From NCBI GenBank assembly GCA_910587785.1, contig CAJUOA010000019.1, forward strand, positions 1 through 36,703: 36,703 nt of DNA. Reading direction: 5' to 3'. The notes beneath the pieces are model-generated. The model was not told where the DNA came from and did no database searches. It worked only from the letters and a program-made list of their open reading frames with translations. This document shows, one piece after another, positions 6,954 to 15,421 of the stretch. A program made the position numbers and the translations under genes. Numbering within the stretch: position 1 is the stretch's first letter; each line of letters starts with the position of its first letter. This DNA comes from an uncultured Oscillospiraceae bacterium. Its GTDB lineage: Bacteria; Bacillota; Clostridia; Oscillospirales; Oscillospiraceae.

Positions 6954-7331
6954 CTACTCCTTTTCCTCGATTAGAATGTCGAGCATATTTTTCAGGTCCC
7001 CGGCGGTCAATCCGATGTGCCGGGCGAGCTCCGCGGCGCTTTGCAGGTGCTCCTCGATCTCCCGCAGGCTGCCCTCCCGGGCAAGCTCCAGGTTCTGTGC
7101 GGCAACAAAACTGCCCTTGCCCGCCACGGTGGTGATAAACCCGTCCCGCTCCAGCTCCTCGTAGGCCCGCTTGGTGGTGATGACGCTGATGCGCAGGTCC
7201 CGGGCCAGGGCCCGGATGGAGGGCAGAGGCTCCCCGCTTTTCAGCGCCCCGGAGGCGATGGCCCCCTTAATCTGACGGCAGATCTGCTCATAGATCGGCT
7301 GTCCTGCGGCATTGCTGATGATGATATCCAC
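6954..7331 (-). CDS. GntR-family (YtrA subfamily) repressor
   Basis: The 125-residue regulator has an N-terminal winged helix (PIYEQICRQIKGAIASGAL, then LPSIRALARDLRIS and AYEELERDGFI) and only a short C-terminal helical tail for dimerisation. That is the YtrA subfamily layout. It is the first gene of the ABC operon. The start is GTG at 7331 behind AGAGGTG. The promoter has a TGTATA-N7-TATACA inverted repeat over its -10 box, so it most likely represses its own operon. In known relatives the signal is cell-wall antibiotic stress; here the inducer is not known. Confidence 0.92.
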   Translation of the reverse strand: MDIIISNAAGQPIYEQICRQIKGAIASGALKSGEPLPSIRALARDLRISVITTKRAYEELERDGFITTVAGKGSFVAAQNLELAREGSLREIEEHLQSAAELARHIGLTAGDLKNMLDILIEEKE

Positions 7332-7344
7332 TGCTTCACCTCTG

Positions 7345-7393
7345 GCTGTTCATCTGTATATGAACAGTATACACAGTAATCACAGTTTGTCAA
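7345..7393 (-). promoter_or_regulatory. Promoter and operator of the GntR-ABC operon
   Basis: On the minus strand: -35 TTGACA (7393-7388), 16-bp spacer, -10 TATACT (7371-7366). A perfect inverted repeat TGTATA-TGAACAG-TATACA occupies 7355-7373 and covers the -10 box. A second perfect dyad, CTGTTCAT/ATGAACAG (7345-7352 and 7360-7367), overlaps it. The first resembles operators known for YtrA-type regulators. Confidence 0.8.
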
Positions 7394-7487
7394 GAGGGGA
7401 ACCGGCAATTTTGCAAAAAAAACTTTTATCCACAAATACCACCAAAAATCACTCGTATAATTTGCACATATTTTTTGCTTTTAGGGG

Positions 7488-7516
7488 TTGCCGGTCTCTG
7501 CAAAGTGTGGTATAGA
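7488..7516 (+). promoter_or_regulatory. Promoter for the second MATE gene
   Basis: -35 TTGCCG (7488-7493), 17-bp spacer, -10 TATAGA (7511-7516), 70 bp before the MATE start. The 254-bp divergent gap is otherwise AT-rich without a clear further signal. Confidence 0.55.
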
Positions 7517-7585
7517 TAATAGATAACCTGCTGAACAATTTTGACGGAACTCAAGTGGATGTTTTAGGAAGTGAGGATCGCGCAT

Positions 7586-8980
7586 ATGGCGAAACAAAGG
7601 CGGGGCTACCGCATCGACATGGTTAACGGGCCTTTGGCGGGGAAAATCCTGTTCTTCGCCCTGCCGCTGATGGCCTCCAGCTTACTGCAGCTGCTCTTCA
7701 ACGCGGCGGACATCGTAGTGGTGGGCCGCTTTGTGGGCAAGGAAGCTCTGGCGGCGGTGGGGTCCAACGGCTCTCTGGTCAATCTCCTGGTGAACCTCTT
7801 CATGGGCTTCTCCGTGGGGGCCAACGTGGTGGTGGCCCAGGACCTGGGCGGCGGACGGGAGGAGGACGTGCGAAAGAGCGTCCACACGGCCATCACGCTG
7901 TCCCTTCTCAGCGGCCTGGCGCTGACCCTCATCGGGGCCACCCTGGCCCGTCAGCTCCTGGAGCTCATCAGCTCCCCGGAGGATGTGATCGACCTGGCCA
8001 CGGTGTATCTGCGCATCTACTTCTTCGGGATGCCGGCCAATATGCTCTACAACTTCGGCGCGGCCATCCTCCGCTCCCAGGGGGACACCCAGCGGCCGCT
8101 GTACTACCTCACCATCGCCGGGGTGGTGAACGTCCTGCTGAACCTCTTTTTCGTGGTGGTGCTCCAGATCAGCGTGGCGGGCGTGGCCCTGGCGACCATC
8201 ATCTCCCAGTACATCTCCGCGGGGCTGGTGCTCCTCTGCATGCTCCACGAGCCGGGGGCCCTCCATCTGGACCTGCGCTCCCTGGGGATAGACAAGGACG
8301 TGGTGCGGCGCATCTGCCGTGTGGGGCTCCCCGCCGGGTTCCAGGGGATCGTGTTCTCCCTGTCCAACGTGGTCATTCAGGGCTCCATCAACTCCTTCAA
8401 CTCCACGGCCATCGTGGCCGGCTCCTCGGCGGCAAGCAACATCGAGGGCTTTGTCTACGTCTGCCCCAGCTCCTTCTATCAGGCGGCGCTGACCTTTACC
8501 AGTCAGAACTACGGCGCAGGCAAGTGCGGCCGGGTGGACCGCATCCTGCTTCTCACCCAAATTTACGGCATGACCAGCGCGGCGGTGCTGGGGCTCCTGG
8601 CCTACGGCTTCGGCGCTCCCCTTGCGTCCATCTACGCCCCCGGGGAGCCGGAGGTCATCGAGTGGGCAGTGGTCCGCATGGGCTACATCTGCCGGTTCTA
8701 CTTCATCTGCGGCGCCATGGATACCATGGTGGGCATCCTGCGGGGACTGGGGTACTCGGTGGTGCCCATGGTGGTGTCCATGCTGGGGGCCTGCGGGACA
8801 CGGCTTCTGTGGATCGCCACAGTCTTCCAGATGCCCCAGTTCCATACGCCCCAGGTGCTGTTCCTGTCCTACCCCATCAGCTGGCTCATCACCGCGGCCA
8901 CCCATTTCACCGTCTTCCTGGTGGTGCGCAAGCGGGCCTACGCCCGGGCGGCGGCGCGCCTGGAGGAACAGGCCGGATAA
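7586..8980 (+). CDS. MATE-family multidrug/cation antiporter
   Basis: The 464-residue inner-membrane exporter of the MATE family has twelve expected helices in two halves. Conserved stretches include LMASSLLQLLFNAADIVVVG near the N-terminus and FTSQNYGAG at the start of the second half. The start chosen is ATG at 7586 (MAKQRRGYRI) with GTGAGGA eight bases upstream; a GTG at 7571 would be inside that site. It has its own promoter and a strong terminator and is monocistronic. It is only distantly related to the MATE gene at 1225. Substrate unknown. Confidence 0.93.
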   Translation: MAKQRRGYRIDMVNGPLAGKILFFALPLMASSLLQLLFNAADIVVVGRFVGKEALAAVGSNGSLVNLLVNLFMGFSVGANVVVAQDLGGGREEDVRKSVHTAITLSLLSGLALTLIGATLARQLLELISSPEDVIDLATVYLRIYFFGMPANMLYNFGAAILRSQGDTQRPLYYLTIAGVVNVLLNLFFVVVLQISVAGVALATIISQYISAGLVLLCMLHEPGALHLDLRSLGIDKDVVRRICRVGLPAGFQGIVFSLSNVVIQGSINSFNSTAIVAGSSAASNIEGFVYVCPSSFYQAALTFTSQNYGAGKCGRVDRILLLTQIYGMTSAAVLGLLAYGFGAPLASIYAPGEPEVIEWAVVRMGYICRFYFICGAMDTMVGILRGLGYSVVPMVVSMLGACGTRLLWIATVFQMPQFHTPQVLFLSYPISWLITAATHFTVFLVVRKRAYARAAARLEEQAG

Positions 8981-8992
8981 AAAAGTACGAAA

Positions 8993-9020
8993 CCGGGGAG
9001 CATGTCGCTCCCCGGCTTTT
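8993..9020 (+). terminator. Intrinsic terminator of the second MATE gene
   Basis: A nine-bp perfect stem (CCGGGGAGC pairing GCTCCCCGG) with a five-base loop, followed by CTTTTTAT. It starts 12 bp after the stop codon and may also stop the convergent DUF421 operon. Confidence 0.85.
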
Positions 9021-9046
9021 TATGCAGGCAGGGCCCTTTGCTGGCC

Positions 9047-9427
9047 CTAGAAGATATTCCGGATACTGATCCCCTGGGTCTCGGCGATCTGCTCCAGGCA
9101 GACCGTCAGCTGGGCAATCTGGATCAGGGCTTCCTCGCCGTCCTCCTGACGGCAGGCGGCCATGGCGGCGGCAAAGAGCTGTTCCGCTTCGTCCAGAGCG
9201 TCGTGCTCCAGGATGGTGTGGAGGAAGGTCTGGTCCCTGTCCCAGTCCTCGTAGGCCTGCCGGAGGGCCCTGGAGGCCCCGGACCAGTCCTCTGCCTCCG
9301 CCGCCTGGGAGACCCCGGCGAGGAGGGCGGTCCAGTGCTCCGTGCGCATCTCCAGGAACCGCCCCGCCCACAGGGAGCAGGCCAAAATCAGCGCCAAGAC
9401 CCCGGCGGGAAGATAGAACACCTTCAC
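9047..9427 (-). CDS. DUF4363-like small membrane-anchored protein
   Basis: A 126-residue protein with an N-terminal hydrophobic anchor (FYLPAGVLALILACSLWAG) and a helical, acidic outer part. Length, layout and position directly after a DUF421 gene match the DUF4363 family. Its role is unknown, although these pairs are common in spore-forming Clostridia. The start is GTG at 9427, which shares bases with the TGA stop of the DUF421 gene (GTGA), so the two are translationally coupled. A longer frame upstream overlaps the DUF421 coding sequence and is not used. Confidence 0.8.
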   Translation of the reverse strand: MKVFYLPAGVLALILACSLWAGRFLEMRTEHWTALLAGVSQAAEAEDWSGASRALRQAYEDWDRDQTFLHTILEHDALDEAEQLFAAAMAACRQEDGEEALIQIAQLTVCLEQIAETQGISIRNIF

Positions 9428-10107
9428 TGCCGTCCCTCCTTTGTCACACACACCACGCTCCCTGCTTCGTCCACGGTCAGGAGGAACACCTGCCGGGGGG
9501 AGGTGAGGCGGCGTTTTTTCAGCTCGCCGGTGAGCCACGCCTCGTCGTAGCCGCTGCCGTGCAGGTTTTGGGCCATGATCCGGCCGTCGTTGATGAGCAG
9601 GACGGGCAGCGTCACATCGTCCGGCACGTTCAGCCCCGCGCCCTTGGGGGTGATGGGGGCCTCCCTGGCGTAGGGCAGGATGCTGACCTGCCCGCTGGTC
9701 TCCAGGATGGCGTATTTGACGGATTGCAGGTCCGCGTAGCCCTGGCTGCGGAGCTGTTCATAGAGCTCGTCCACGGTGAAGCGGTTGCGGGCCATGTTCT
9801 CCTGGAGCACCTTTCCGTCCCGGACAATCACCGTGGGGTGCCCGCAGACCAGGCCCCGGAACCGGATGGATTTCAGGCTGAAAAAGCTCAGAAGGAGCGA
9901 CACGCACAGCAGGGTCACGATGGGGAATACCCCGTTGACCAGGGGGATGCCGAAGTCCTGCATGGGCACCGCCGCCAGGTCGGAGATAATGAGGGTCAGC
10001 ACCAGCTCGCTGGGCTCCAGCTCGCCGATCTGCCGCTTGCCCATCAGGCGCAGGCCGGTCATGAGGATGAAATATAGTATCAGCGTGCGAAAAAACGCGG
10101 TAATCAT
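9424..10107 (-). CDS. DUF421 (YetF/YcaP-type) membrane protein
   Basis: A 227-residue membrane protein of the DUF421 family. Three hydrophobic helices lie in the first 85 residues. Between them is the family-typical LMGKRQIGELEPSELVLTL. The soluble domain then has RGLVCGHPTVIVRDG and the ending of the second subdomain near IMAQNLHGSGYDEAWL. In Bacillus, relatives are membrane proteins tied to germination or stress; the biochemical role is unknown. The start is ATG at 10107 (MITAFF) with GAGGAG upstream. It is divergent from glmS and coupled to the DUF4363 gene. Confidence 0.9.
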   Translation of the reverse strand: MITAFFRTLILYFILMTGLRLMGKRQIGELEPSELVLTLIISDLAAVPMQDFGIPLVNGVFPIVTLLCVSLLLSFFSLKSIRFRGLVCGHPTVIVRDGKVLQENMARNRFTVDELYEQLRSQGYADLQSVKYAILETSGQVSILPYAREAPITPKGAGLNVPDDVTLPVLLINDGRIMAQNLHGSGYDEAWLTGELKKRRLTSPRQVFLLTVDEAGSVVCVTKEGRQ

Positions 10108-10239
10108 GGTCTCCGCCTCCTCTCGGGGAAAGTATTTGCCATCCGGGGGAAATTTATGCTTCCCTTTGGAGCGCGGGGGGAGTAGAATGGGGGGAGCGGG
10201 GCGGAAATGCCCCACAAACCTAAAGAAAGGACCAAGACT

Positions 10240-12078
10240 ATGTGTGGAATCGTCGGATATATCGGGGAGGAGCAGGCGGCCCCCATCCTGCTGGAGGGAC
10301 TCAGCCGGTTAGAGTACCGGGGCTATGACTCCGCCGGAGTGGCGGTGTACGGCGGAGGGGCCATGCAGGTGCGGAAGGCCAAGGGGCGCCTGAGCGTCCT
10401 GGACGGCCTTCTGGACCACGGCAAAGCCCTGGAGGGCGTGGTGGGGGTGGGCCACACCCGCTGGGCCACCCACGGCGCGCCCTCGGACGTCAATTCCCAT
10501 CCCCAGGTCAGCCGGAGCGGGAAGATCGCCGTGGTCCACAACGGCATTATTGAGAATTATGTCCAGCTCAGGAGCTTTCTCCAGGAGCAGGGGGTCTCCT
10601 TTGTCTCCGAGACGGACACCGAGGTGGTGGCCCAGCTGGTGGACTACTTCTACGAAGACGGCCGAGTGGACATCCTGGAGGCCGTGGGCCGGTGCCTCCG
10701 GCGCATCGAGGGGGCCTACGCCCTGGGTATCCTCTGTGCCGACGCGTCGGACCGCCTCATCGCCGTGCGCAAGGACAGTCCCCTCATCCTGGGCCTGGGG
10801 GAGGGGTGCACCTTCCTTGCCAGCGACGTGACCGCCATCCTCCGCCACACCAGGGAGGTCATCTACCTGGACGACGGCGAGACCGCCGTCCTCACCCGGG
10901 AGGGGGCCCGGTGCTACGACCACCTGATGCGTCCTGTGGAAAAGGCCGTCAGCCATGTGGACTGGGAGACGGACGCCGCCGAGAAGGGCGGCTATGAGCA
11001 CTTCATGTTCAAGGAGATCATGGAGCAGCCCGAGGCCCTGCGCCGGGCCATCCTTCCCCGCCTCCGGGGCGGGGAGGTGGTCCTTGAGGGCTTCGGCCTT
11101 TCGGACGCGTACCTCCGCAGTTTGAAGAAGCTCTACATCGTGGCCTGCGGGTCCTCCTACCATGTGGGCATGGTGGGCAAGTACAACTTAGAGCGGCTTC
11201 TGCGCATTCCGGTGGAGGCGGCGTTGGCCTCGGAGTTCCGGTACATGGACCCCATATTGGACGAGGGGACCCTGGTGGTGGTCATCAGCCAGTCCGGGGA
11301 GACCCTGGACACCATGGCGGCCCTCCGGGAGGCGAAGCGCCTGGGGGCGCGGGTGCTCTCCATCGTCAACGTGGTGGGCTCCTCCATCGCCCGGGAGAGC
11401 GACGAGGTGCTCTACACCTGGGCCGGGCCGGAGATCGCCGTGGCCACCACCAAGGCCTACTCCACCCAGCTCGCGGTGCTGGACCTGCTGGGGCTGTACA
11501 TCGCCCGCAGGCGGGGCTCCTTGGACGCGGGGACCTGCCGGGAGGTGCTGGAGGAGATGGCCCGGCTCCCGGAGAAGCTGGAGCAGGTCCTCTCCCGCCG
11601 GGACGACATCCAGTATCTCGCCAGCCAGCACTTCAGCCACAGCAGCGTCTTTTACATGGGCCGGAACGTGGACTACGCCCTGGGGCTGGAGGGGTCGCTG
11701 AAGCTCAAGGAGATCTCCTACATCCACTCCGAGGCCTACGCCGCCGGAGAACTCAAGCACGGCACCATCAGCCTCATCGAGCCGGGCACCCTGGTGGTGG
11801 CCCTGGGGACGTACCCGCCCCTCACCGGCAAGACGGTGAGCAACATCCAGGAGGTGAGAAGCCGGGGCGGGCAGGTATTGGCGGTGACCACGGAGAGCCA
11901 TCGGGAGGACTTTTCCCACGCCGCCGGCGCGGTCATCACCGTGCCGGACACCCACCCTATGCTCCTGCCCAGCCTGACGGTGGCCCCGTTGCAGCTGTTT
12001 GCCTACTACGTGGCCCTCATGCGGGGGTGCGACGTGGATAAGCCGCGGAATCTGGCCAAGTCGGTCACCGTGGAGTGA
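10240..12078 (+). CDS. glmS: Glutamine-fructose-6-phosphate aminotransferase (isomerizing)
   Basis: Makes glucosamine-6-phosphate from fructose-6-phosphate and glutamine, the first committed step to peptidoglycan amino sugars. The 612-residue protein begins MCGIVGYIG with the nucleophilic Cys2 of the class II glutaminase domain (residues 2-215, with THGAPSDVNSHPQ). Two SIS sugar-isomerase domains follow (SQSGETLDTMAAL; HSEAYAAGELKHGTISLIE). It ends in the diagnostic DKPRNLAKSVTVE. The start is ATG at 10240, fixed by the need for Cys at position 2, with AAAGGA nine bases upstream. The leader is only about 130 bp and shows no glmS ribozyme core that I can see. It is followed by citXG after 18 bp and may be co-transcribed with it. 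Confidence 0.97.
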   Translation: MCGIVGYIGEEQAAPILLEGLSRLEYRGYDSAGVAVYGGGAMQVRKAKGRLSVLDGLLDHGKALEGVVGVGHTRWATHGAPSDVNSHPQVSRSGKIAVVHNGIIENYVQLRSFLQEQGVSFVSETDTEVVAQLVDYFYEDGRVDILEAVGRCLRRIEGAYALGILCADASDRLIAVRKDSPLILGLGEGCTFLASDVTAILRHTREVIYLDDGETAVLTREGARCYDHLMRPVEKAVSHVDWETDAAEKGGYEHFMFKEIMEQPEALRRAILPRLRGGEVVLEGFGLSDAYLRSLKKLYIVACGSSYHVGMVGKYNLERLLRIPVEAALASEFRYMDPILDEGTLVVVISQSGETLDTMAALREAKRLGARVLSIVNVVGSSIARESDEVLYTWAGPEIAVATTKAYSTQLAVLDLLGLYIARRRGSLDAGTCREVLEEMARLPEKLEQVLSRRDDIQYLASQHFSHSSVFYMGRNVDYALGLEGSLKLKEISYIHSEAYAAGELKHGTISLIEPGTLVVALGTYPPLTGKTVSNIQEVRSRGGQVLAVTTESHREDFSHAAGAVITVPDTHPMLLPSLTVAPLQLFAYYVALMRGCDVDKPRNLAKSVTVE

Positions 12079-12096
12079 CGGAAGAGAGAGGGAGAC

Positions 12097-13347
12097 ATGG
12101 AAGAGGTCACATTACAGGCGGTCCTCGCCGCCCGGGACGCCCGGGCAGCGGCCCAGCGGCGGCTCCTTGCGTCCTGGGGGAGGCCCCTTTTGAGCGTGAC
12201 GCTGAACATCGCCGGACCGGTGAAGCGCTGGGCGCTGACGGACTTCGTGTTCCGGGACGTGCTGGAGGCGCTGGAGGACTGTTTAGGGGCAGACCTCCTC
12301 TGGAAGGAACAGACGGAGGCCGTGACGGGCTTGGAGGCCGTCCTGGTTTGCGGCCGGGAGGCCGGGGCGCTCAAGGACCTGGCGGTGGAGCTGGAGACGG
12401 CCCGGGCGGCGGGGCGGCTCTATGACCTGGACGTCATCGCCCCGGACGGGTGCAAGCTCTCCCGGGGGACGCCCCGGGCCTGCCTGGTCTGCGGAGGACC
12501 GGCGGCCCCCTGCGCCCGGAGCCGGGCCCACGGCCTGGAGGCCGTCCGCGCCGCCACGGAGGACCTTCTGCGCCGGGGCGCGGCGGAGAGTCTGGGGAAC
12601 TTGGCGGTGGAAGCCCTTATTGCGGAAGTCGATCTAACCCCCAAGCCCGGCCTGGTGGACCGCCGGAACAACGGGGCCCACCGGGACATGGACCGGGAGC
12701 TCTTCCACCGCTCTGCCCGGGCCCTGGGGCCCTACTTCCGCCATGCGGCGGAGCTGGGCATGGAGCGGGCGGACTGCATGGCGGCGCTCCAGAGCGCGGG
12801 CCGCGCGGCGGAGGGAGCCATGCTGGAGGCCACGGGAGGCGTCAACACCCATCGGGGGGCCGTCTACGCCTGCGGCATCCTGACGGCGGCGCTGGGGTCG
12901 GTGCTGGTCCGGGGCGGGGACGTCCTCGAGACGGCGGCGTCCCTGGCCCGGGCGGGCACGCCCCCCTCCGGGGATTCCCACGGCGGCGCGGCCCTGCGGC
13001 GCTACGGCGCGGCGGGGGCCCGCGGAGAGGCCCTCGCCGGGTTCCCCCACGTCCGGCGGGCGGCGGCGGTACTGGCCGCGGAGGGCCCCCATGCCGCCCT
13101 TTTGAAGCTCCTGGCGGAGGTGGAGGACACCAATCTCCTCCACCGGGGCGGGCCGGAGGGACTGCGGTTCGTCCGGGAGCAGGCGGCGGACATCCTCTCC
13201 GGTCCGGCGGCGGACCGCGCCCCCCGGCTGGAGGCCCTGGACGATGCCTGTATCGCCCGGAACCTCTCCCCCGGAGGCAGTGCGGACCTGCTGGCGGCGG
13301 CCATGCTCCTGGAGAAGGCCGGGCGGCGGATGGGCTCGGGTTGGTAG
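12097..13347 (+). CDS. citXG: CitX-CitG fusion: citrate lyase prosthetic group synthesis
   Basis: The 416-residue protein joins two enzymes. Residues 1-150 are CitX, the apo-citrate lyase phosphoribosyl-dephospho-CoA transferase, with LSVTLNIAGPVKR near 32 and the ending DLDVIAPDG...LSR...CLVCGGPAAPCARSRAH. From about residue 160 it is CitG, triphosphoribosyl-dephospho-CoA synthase, with EVDLTPKPGLVDRRNNGAH (177-195), GGVNTHRGAVYACG (247-260) and GGSADLLAA near the end. CitG makes the cofactor precursor from ATP and dephospho-CoA, and CitX attaches it to the acyl carrier subunit. No citD, citE, citF or citC lies in the window. It sits between glmS and the leucine T-box and may share the glmS transcript. 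The ATG at 12097 has GAGGGAG upstream. Confidence 0.92.
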   Translation: MEEVTLQAVLAARDARAAAQRRLLASWGRPLLSVTLNIAGPVKRWALTDFVFRDVLEALEDCLGADLLWKEQTEAVTGLEAVLVCGREAGALKDLAVELETARAAGRLYDLDVIAPDGCKLSRGTPRACLVCGGPAAPCARSRAHGLEAVRAATEDLLRRGAAESLGNLAVEALIAEVDLTPKPGLVDRRNNGAHRDMDRELFHRSARALGPYFRHAAELGMERADCMAALQSAGRAAEGAMLEATGGVNTHRGAVYACGILTAALGSVLVRGGDVLETAASLARAGTPPSGDSHGGAALRRYGAAGARGEALAGFPHVRRAAAVLAAEGPHAALLKLLAEVEDTNLLHRGGPEGLRFVREQAADILSGPAADRAPRLEALDDACIARNLSPGGSADLLAAAMLLEKAGRRMGSGW

Positions 13348-13398
13348 GATTGCGAGAGATTTTCCGGAAAATTGGGGCAAAGTTTGAAAAAACTGTGC

Positions 13399-13427
13399 TT
13401 GACAAAGGTCCAGCCCAAAGGTATAAT
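13399..13427 (+). promoter_or_regulatory. Full-consensus sigmaA promoter of the leu-ilv operon
   Basis: -35 TTGACA (13399-13404), 17-bp spacer, -10 TATAAT (13422-13427). Both hexamers match the consensus fully, so initiation should be strong and control is left to the T-box leader. Confidence 0.93.
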
Positions 13428-13433
13428 GCTGAC

Positions 13434-13711
13434 TATCAATCAAACGCAAACGCGAGGATGGGGAAAAAGCAGGCGCGCTCCCGCTTCAGAGAGCCGGCGG
13501 ATGGTGTGAGCCGGTGGAAGGACTGCCTGTGTACTGGCCCCGGAGCGGCCTGTCTGAACGGGGCAAACGTCCCCCAATAGGACGGACGGACCCGCCCGTT
13601 ACAGCGGGGCGTGATGCTAGTCACGGCGAGCGGCCGCCCCCGGCGGCAAGAAGAGTGGTACCGCAAGGTCTTTCAGGCCCTGTCTCTTTGTTTTAGAGAC
13701 AGGGCCTTTTT
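13434..13711 (+). ncRNA. T-box leader, probably tRNA-Leu sensing
   Basis: A tRNA-sensing leader that controls the downstream operon by transcription antitermination. It shows the AGAGAG element of stem I (13488-13493) beside a CCGG...CCGG stem, and the T-box motif AGAGTGGTACCGC (13652-13664), whose TGGT bulge pairs with the uncharged tRNA NCCA end. The T after TGG predicts discriminator A73, right for tRNA-Leu. A CTG leucine triplet at 13534-13536 lies where the specifier is expected, but I could not fold stem I fully, so the codon is tentative. The first downstream gene is leuA. The terminator lies at its 3' end. Confidence 0.93.
13676..13711 (+). terminator. T-box regulated intrinsic terminator
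   Basis: A 12-bp perfect stem (GGCCCTGTCTCT, 13676-13687, with AGAGACAGGGCC, 13695-13706) followed by T5. It lies 34 bp before leuA. Pairing of the upstream T-box region with uncharged tRNA would disfavour it. Confidence 0.92.
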
Positions 13712-13744
13712 GCCGGACGGACTGGAAAGAGGAGGAAAACGCCT

Positions 13745-15412
13745 ATGATGGACCCAAGCAAATACGCCCCCGGGTATTTCAACGCCCCCGGCCGCCCCAT
13801 GAGGTGGGTGGAAAAGGACCGCATCGAGCGGGCCCCGGCCTGGTGCAGCGTGGACCTGCGGGACGGCAACCAGAGCCTCATCGTCCCCATGAGCCTTGAA
13901 GAGAAGCTGGAGTTCTACCGGATGCTCGTAAAGGCGGGATTCAAGGAGATCGAGGTGGGCTTCCCCGCCGCCTCAGAGACGGAGTATGAGTTTTTGCGCA
14001 CCCTCATCGAGCAGGACATGATCCCCCCGGACGTGACGGTCCAGGTCCTGGCCCAGTGCCGGGAGCACATCATCCGAAAGACCTTTGAGGCCTGCAAGGG
14101 CGCGCCCAGCGCCATCATCCACATCTACAACTCCGTGAGCGTGGCCCAGCGGGAGCAGGTCTTCCGCAGGTCCAGGCAGGAGATCATGGACATCGCCGTG
14201 GAGGGGGCGCGGCTGGTCAAGGGCCTCGCGGCGGAGTACGAGGGCAATTTCCGCTTCGAGTACTCCCCGGAGAGCTTCACCGGCGCGGAGCCGGAGTACG
14301 CCCTGGCCGTCTGCAACGCGGTGCTGGACGTGCTGGAGCCGTCGGAGGCCAACAACGTCATCATCAACCTCCCCGTCACCGTGGAGATGAGCCTGCCCCA
14401 CATCTACGCCAGCCAAGTGGAGTACATGAGCGGGAACCTCAAGTACCGGGAGCATGTTACCCTCTCCGTCCACCCCCACAACGACCGGGGCACCGGCGTG
14501 GCGGACACGGAGCTGGCCCTTCTCGCCGGGGCGGACCGGGTGGAGGGCACCCTCTTCGGCAACGGCGAGCGCACGGGCAACGTGGACATCGTGACCCTGG
14601 CTATGAACATGTACTCCCACGGCGTGGACCCGCGCCTGGACTTCTCCGACATGCCAGCCCTGGTCAAGACCTACGAAAAATGCACCCGGATGCGGGTCCA
14701 CGACCGCTCCCCCTACGCCGGGGCCCTGGTCTTCGCCGCCTTCTCCGGCAGCCACCAGGACGCCATCGCTAAGGGCATGAAGTGGCGGGAGGAGAAGGGC
14801 CTCCACCAGTGGACCGTCCCCTATATCCCCATCGACCCCCGGGACATCAGCCGCACCTACGACGCCGACGTCATCCGGGTCAACTCCCAGTCCGGCAAGG
14901 GCGGCGTGGGCTACCTCCTGGAGCAGAGCTATGGCTACGTCCTGCCGCCGAAGATGCGCGAACACCTCAGCTACCTCTGCAAGAGCGTCTCCGACCACGA
15001 GCACCGGGAGCTGAGGGCCACCGACGTGCTGGAGATTTTCCAGGCGCACTACTTCAATCACACCGACCCCATCTCCCTCTGCGACATGCGGTTTTTGCAG
15101 CAGCAGGGGGGTGTGACGGGGGAGATCGTCTTCGCCCGGGACGGGGAGCGCACCAGCGTCCAGACCCAGGGCAACGGCTCCCTGGACGCGGTGAGCAACG
15201 CCCTCAAGTCCTACACCGGCACGGACTACAAGCTGCGCGTCTATACTGAGCACAGTATGCAGGGGGCCGGCTCCGGGGCCACCGCCGCCGCCTACATCGG
15301 CCTGGAGGACCCCCAGGGGCAGCTGCACTGGGGCGCGGGCACCGACACCGACATCATCCGCGCCAGCGCCCACGCGCTGCTGAGCGCTTATGACAACATG
15401 ATACGAAAGTGA
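13745..15412 (+). CDS. leuA: 2-isopropylmalate synthase (LeuA type 2)
   Basis: Condenses acetyl-CoA with 2-ketoisovalerate, the first step of leucine synthesis. It is a 555-residue protein of the longer LeuA2 type. The catalytic TIM barrel has CSVDLRDGNQSL near residue 34, the metal-binding HPHNDRGTG and the family block VEGTLFGNGERTGNVD. The last 130 residues form the allosteric leucine-binding domain (SMQGAGSGATAAAYIGLE). Start: two ATG codons in a row (13745, 13748) behind GAGGAGG. It is the first gene after the T-box. Feedback control by leucine at the enzyme level is expected from the C-terminal domain. Confidence 0.97.
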   Translation: MMDPSKYAPGYFNAPGRPMRWVEKDRIERAPAWCSVDLRDGNQSLIVPMSLEEKLEFYRMLVKAGFKEIEVGFPAASETEYEFLRTLIEQDMIPPDVTVQVLAQCREHIIRKTFEACKGAPSAIIHIYNSVSVAQREQVFRRSRQEIMDIAVEGARLVKGLAAEYEGNFRFEYSPESFTGAEPEYALAVCNAVLDVLEPSEANNVIINLPVTVEMSLPHIYASQVEYMSGNLKYREHVTLSVHPHNDRGTGVADTELALLAGADRVEGTLFGNGERTGNVDIVTLAMNMYSHGVDPRLDFSDMPALVKTYEKCTRMRVHDRSPYAGALVFAAFSGSHQDAIAKGMKWREEKGLHQWTVPYIPIDPRDISRTYDADVIRVNSQSGKGGVGYLLEQSYGYVLPPKMREHLSYLCKSVSDHEHRELRATDVLEIFQAHYFNHTDPISLCDMRFLQQQGGVTGEIVFARDGERTSVQTQGNGSLDAVSNALKSYTGTDYKLRVYTEHSMQGAGSGATAAAYIGLEDPQGQLHWGAGTDTDIIRASAHALLSAYDNMIRK

Positions 15413-15421
15413 GGATCACCT

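Noticed and set aside
9428..9538. N-terminal extension of the DUF4363-like gene up to 9538.
   Set aside because: It overlaps the DUF421 coding end, lacks a ribosome site and would bury the membrane anchor; GTG at 9427 overlapping the DUF421 stop is the better start.
10108..10239. Possible glmS ribozyme in the glmS leader.
   Set aside because: The leader to the divergent gene is only about 130 bp and I see no match to the conserved catalytic core or its pseudoknots.
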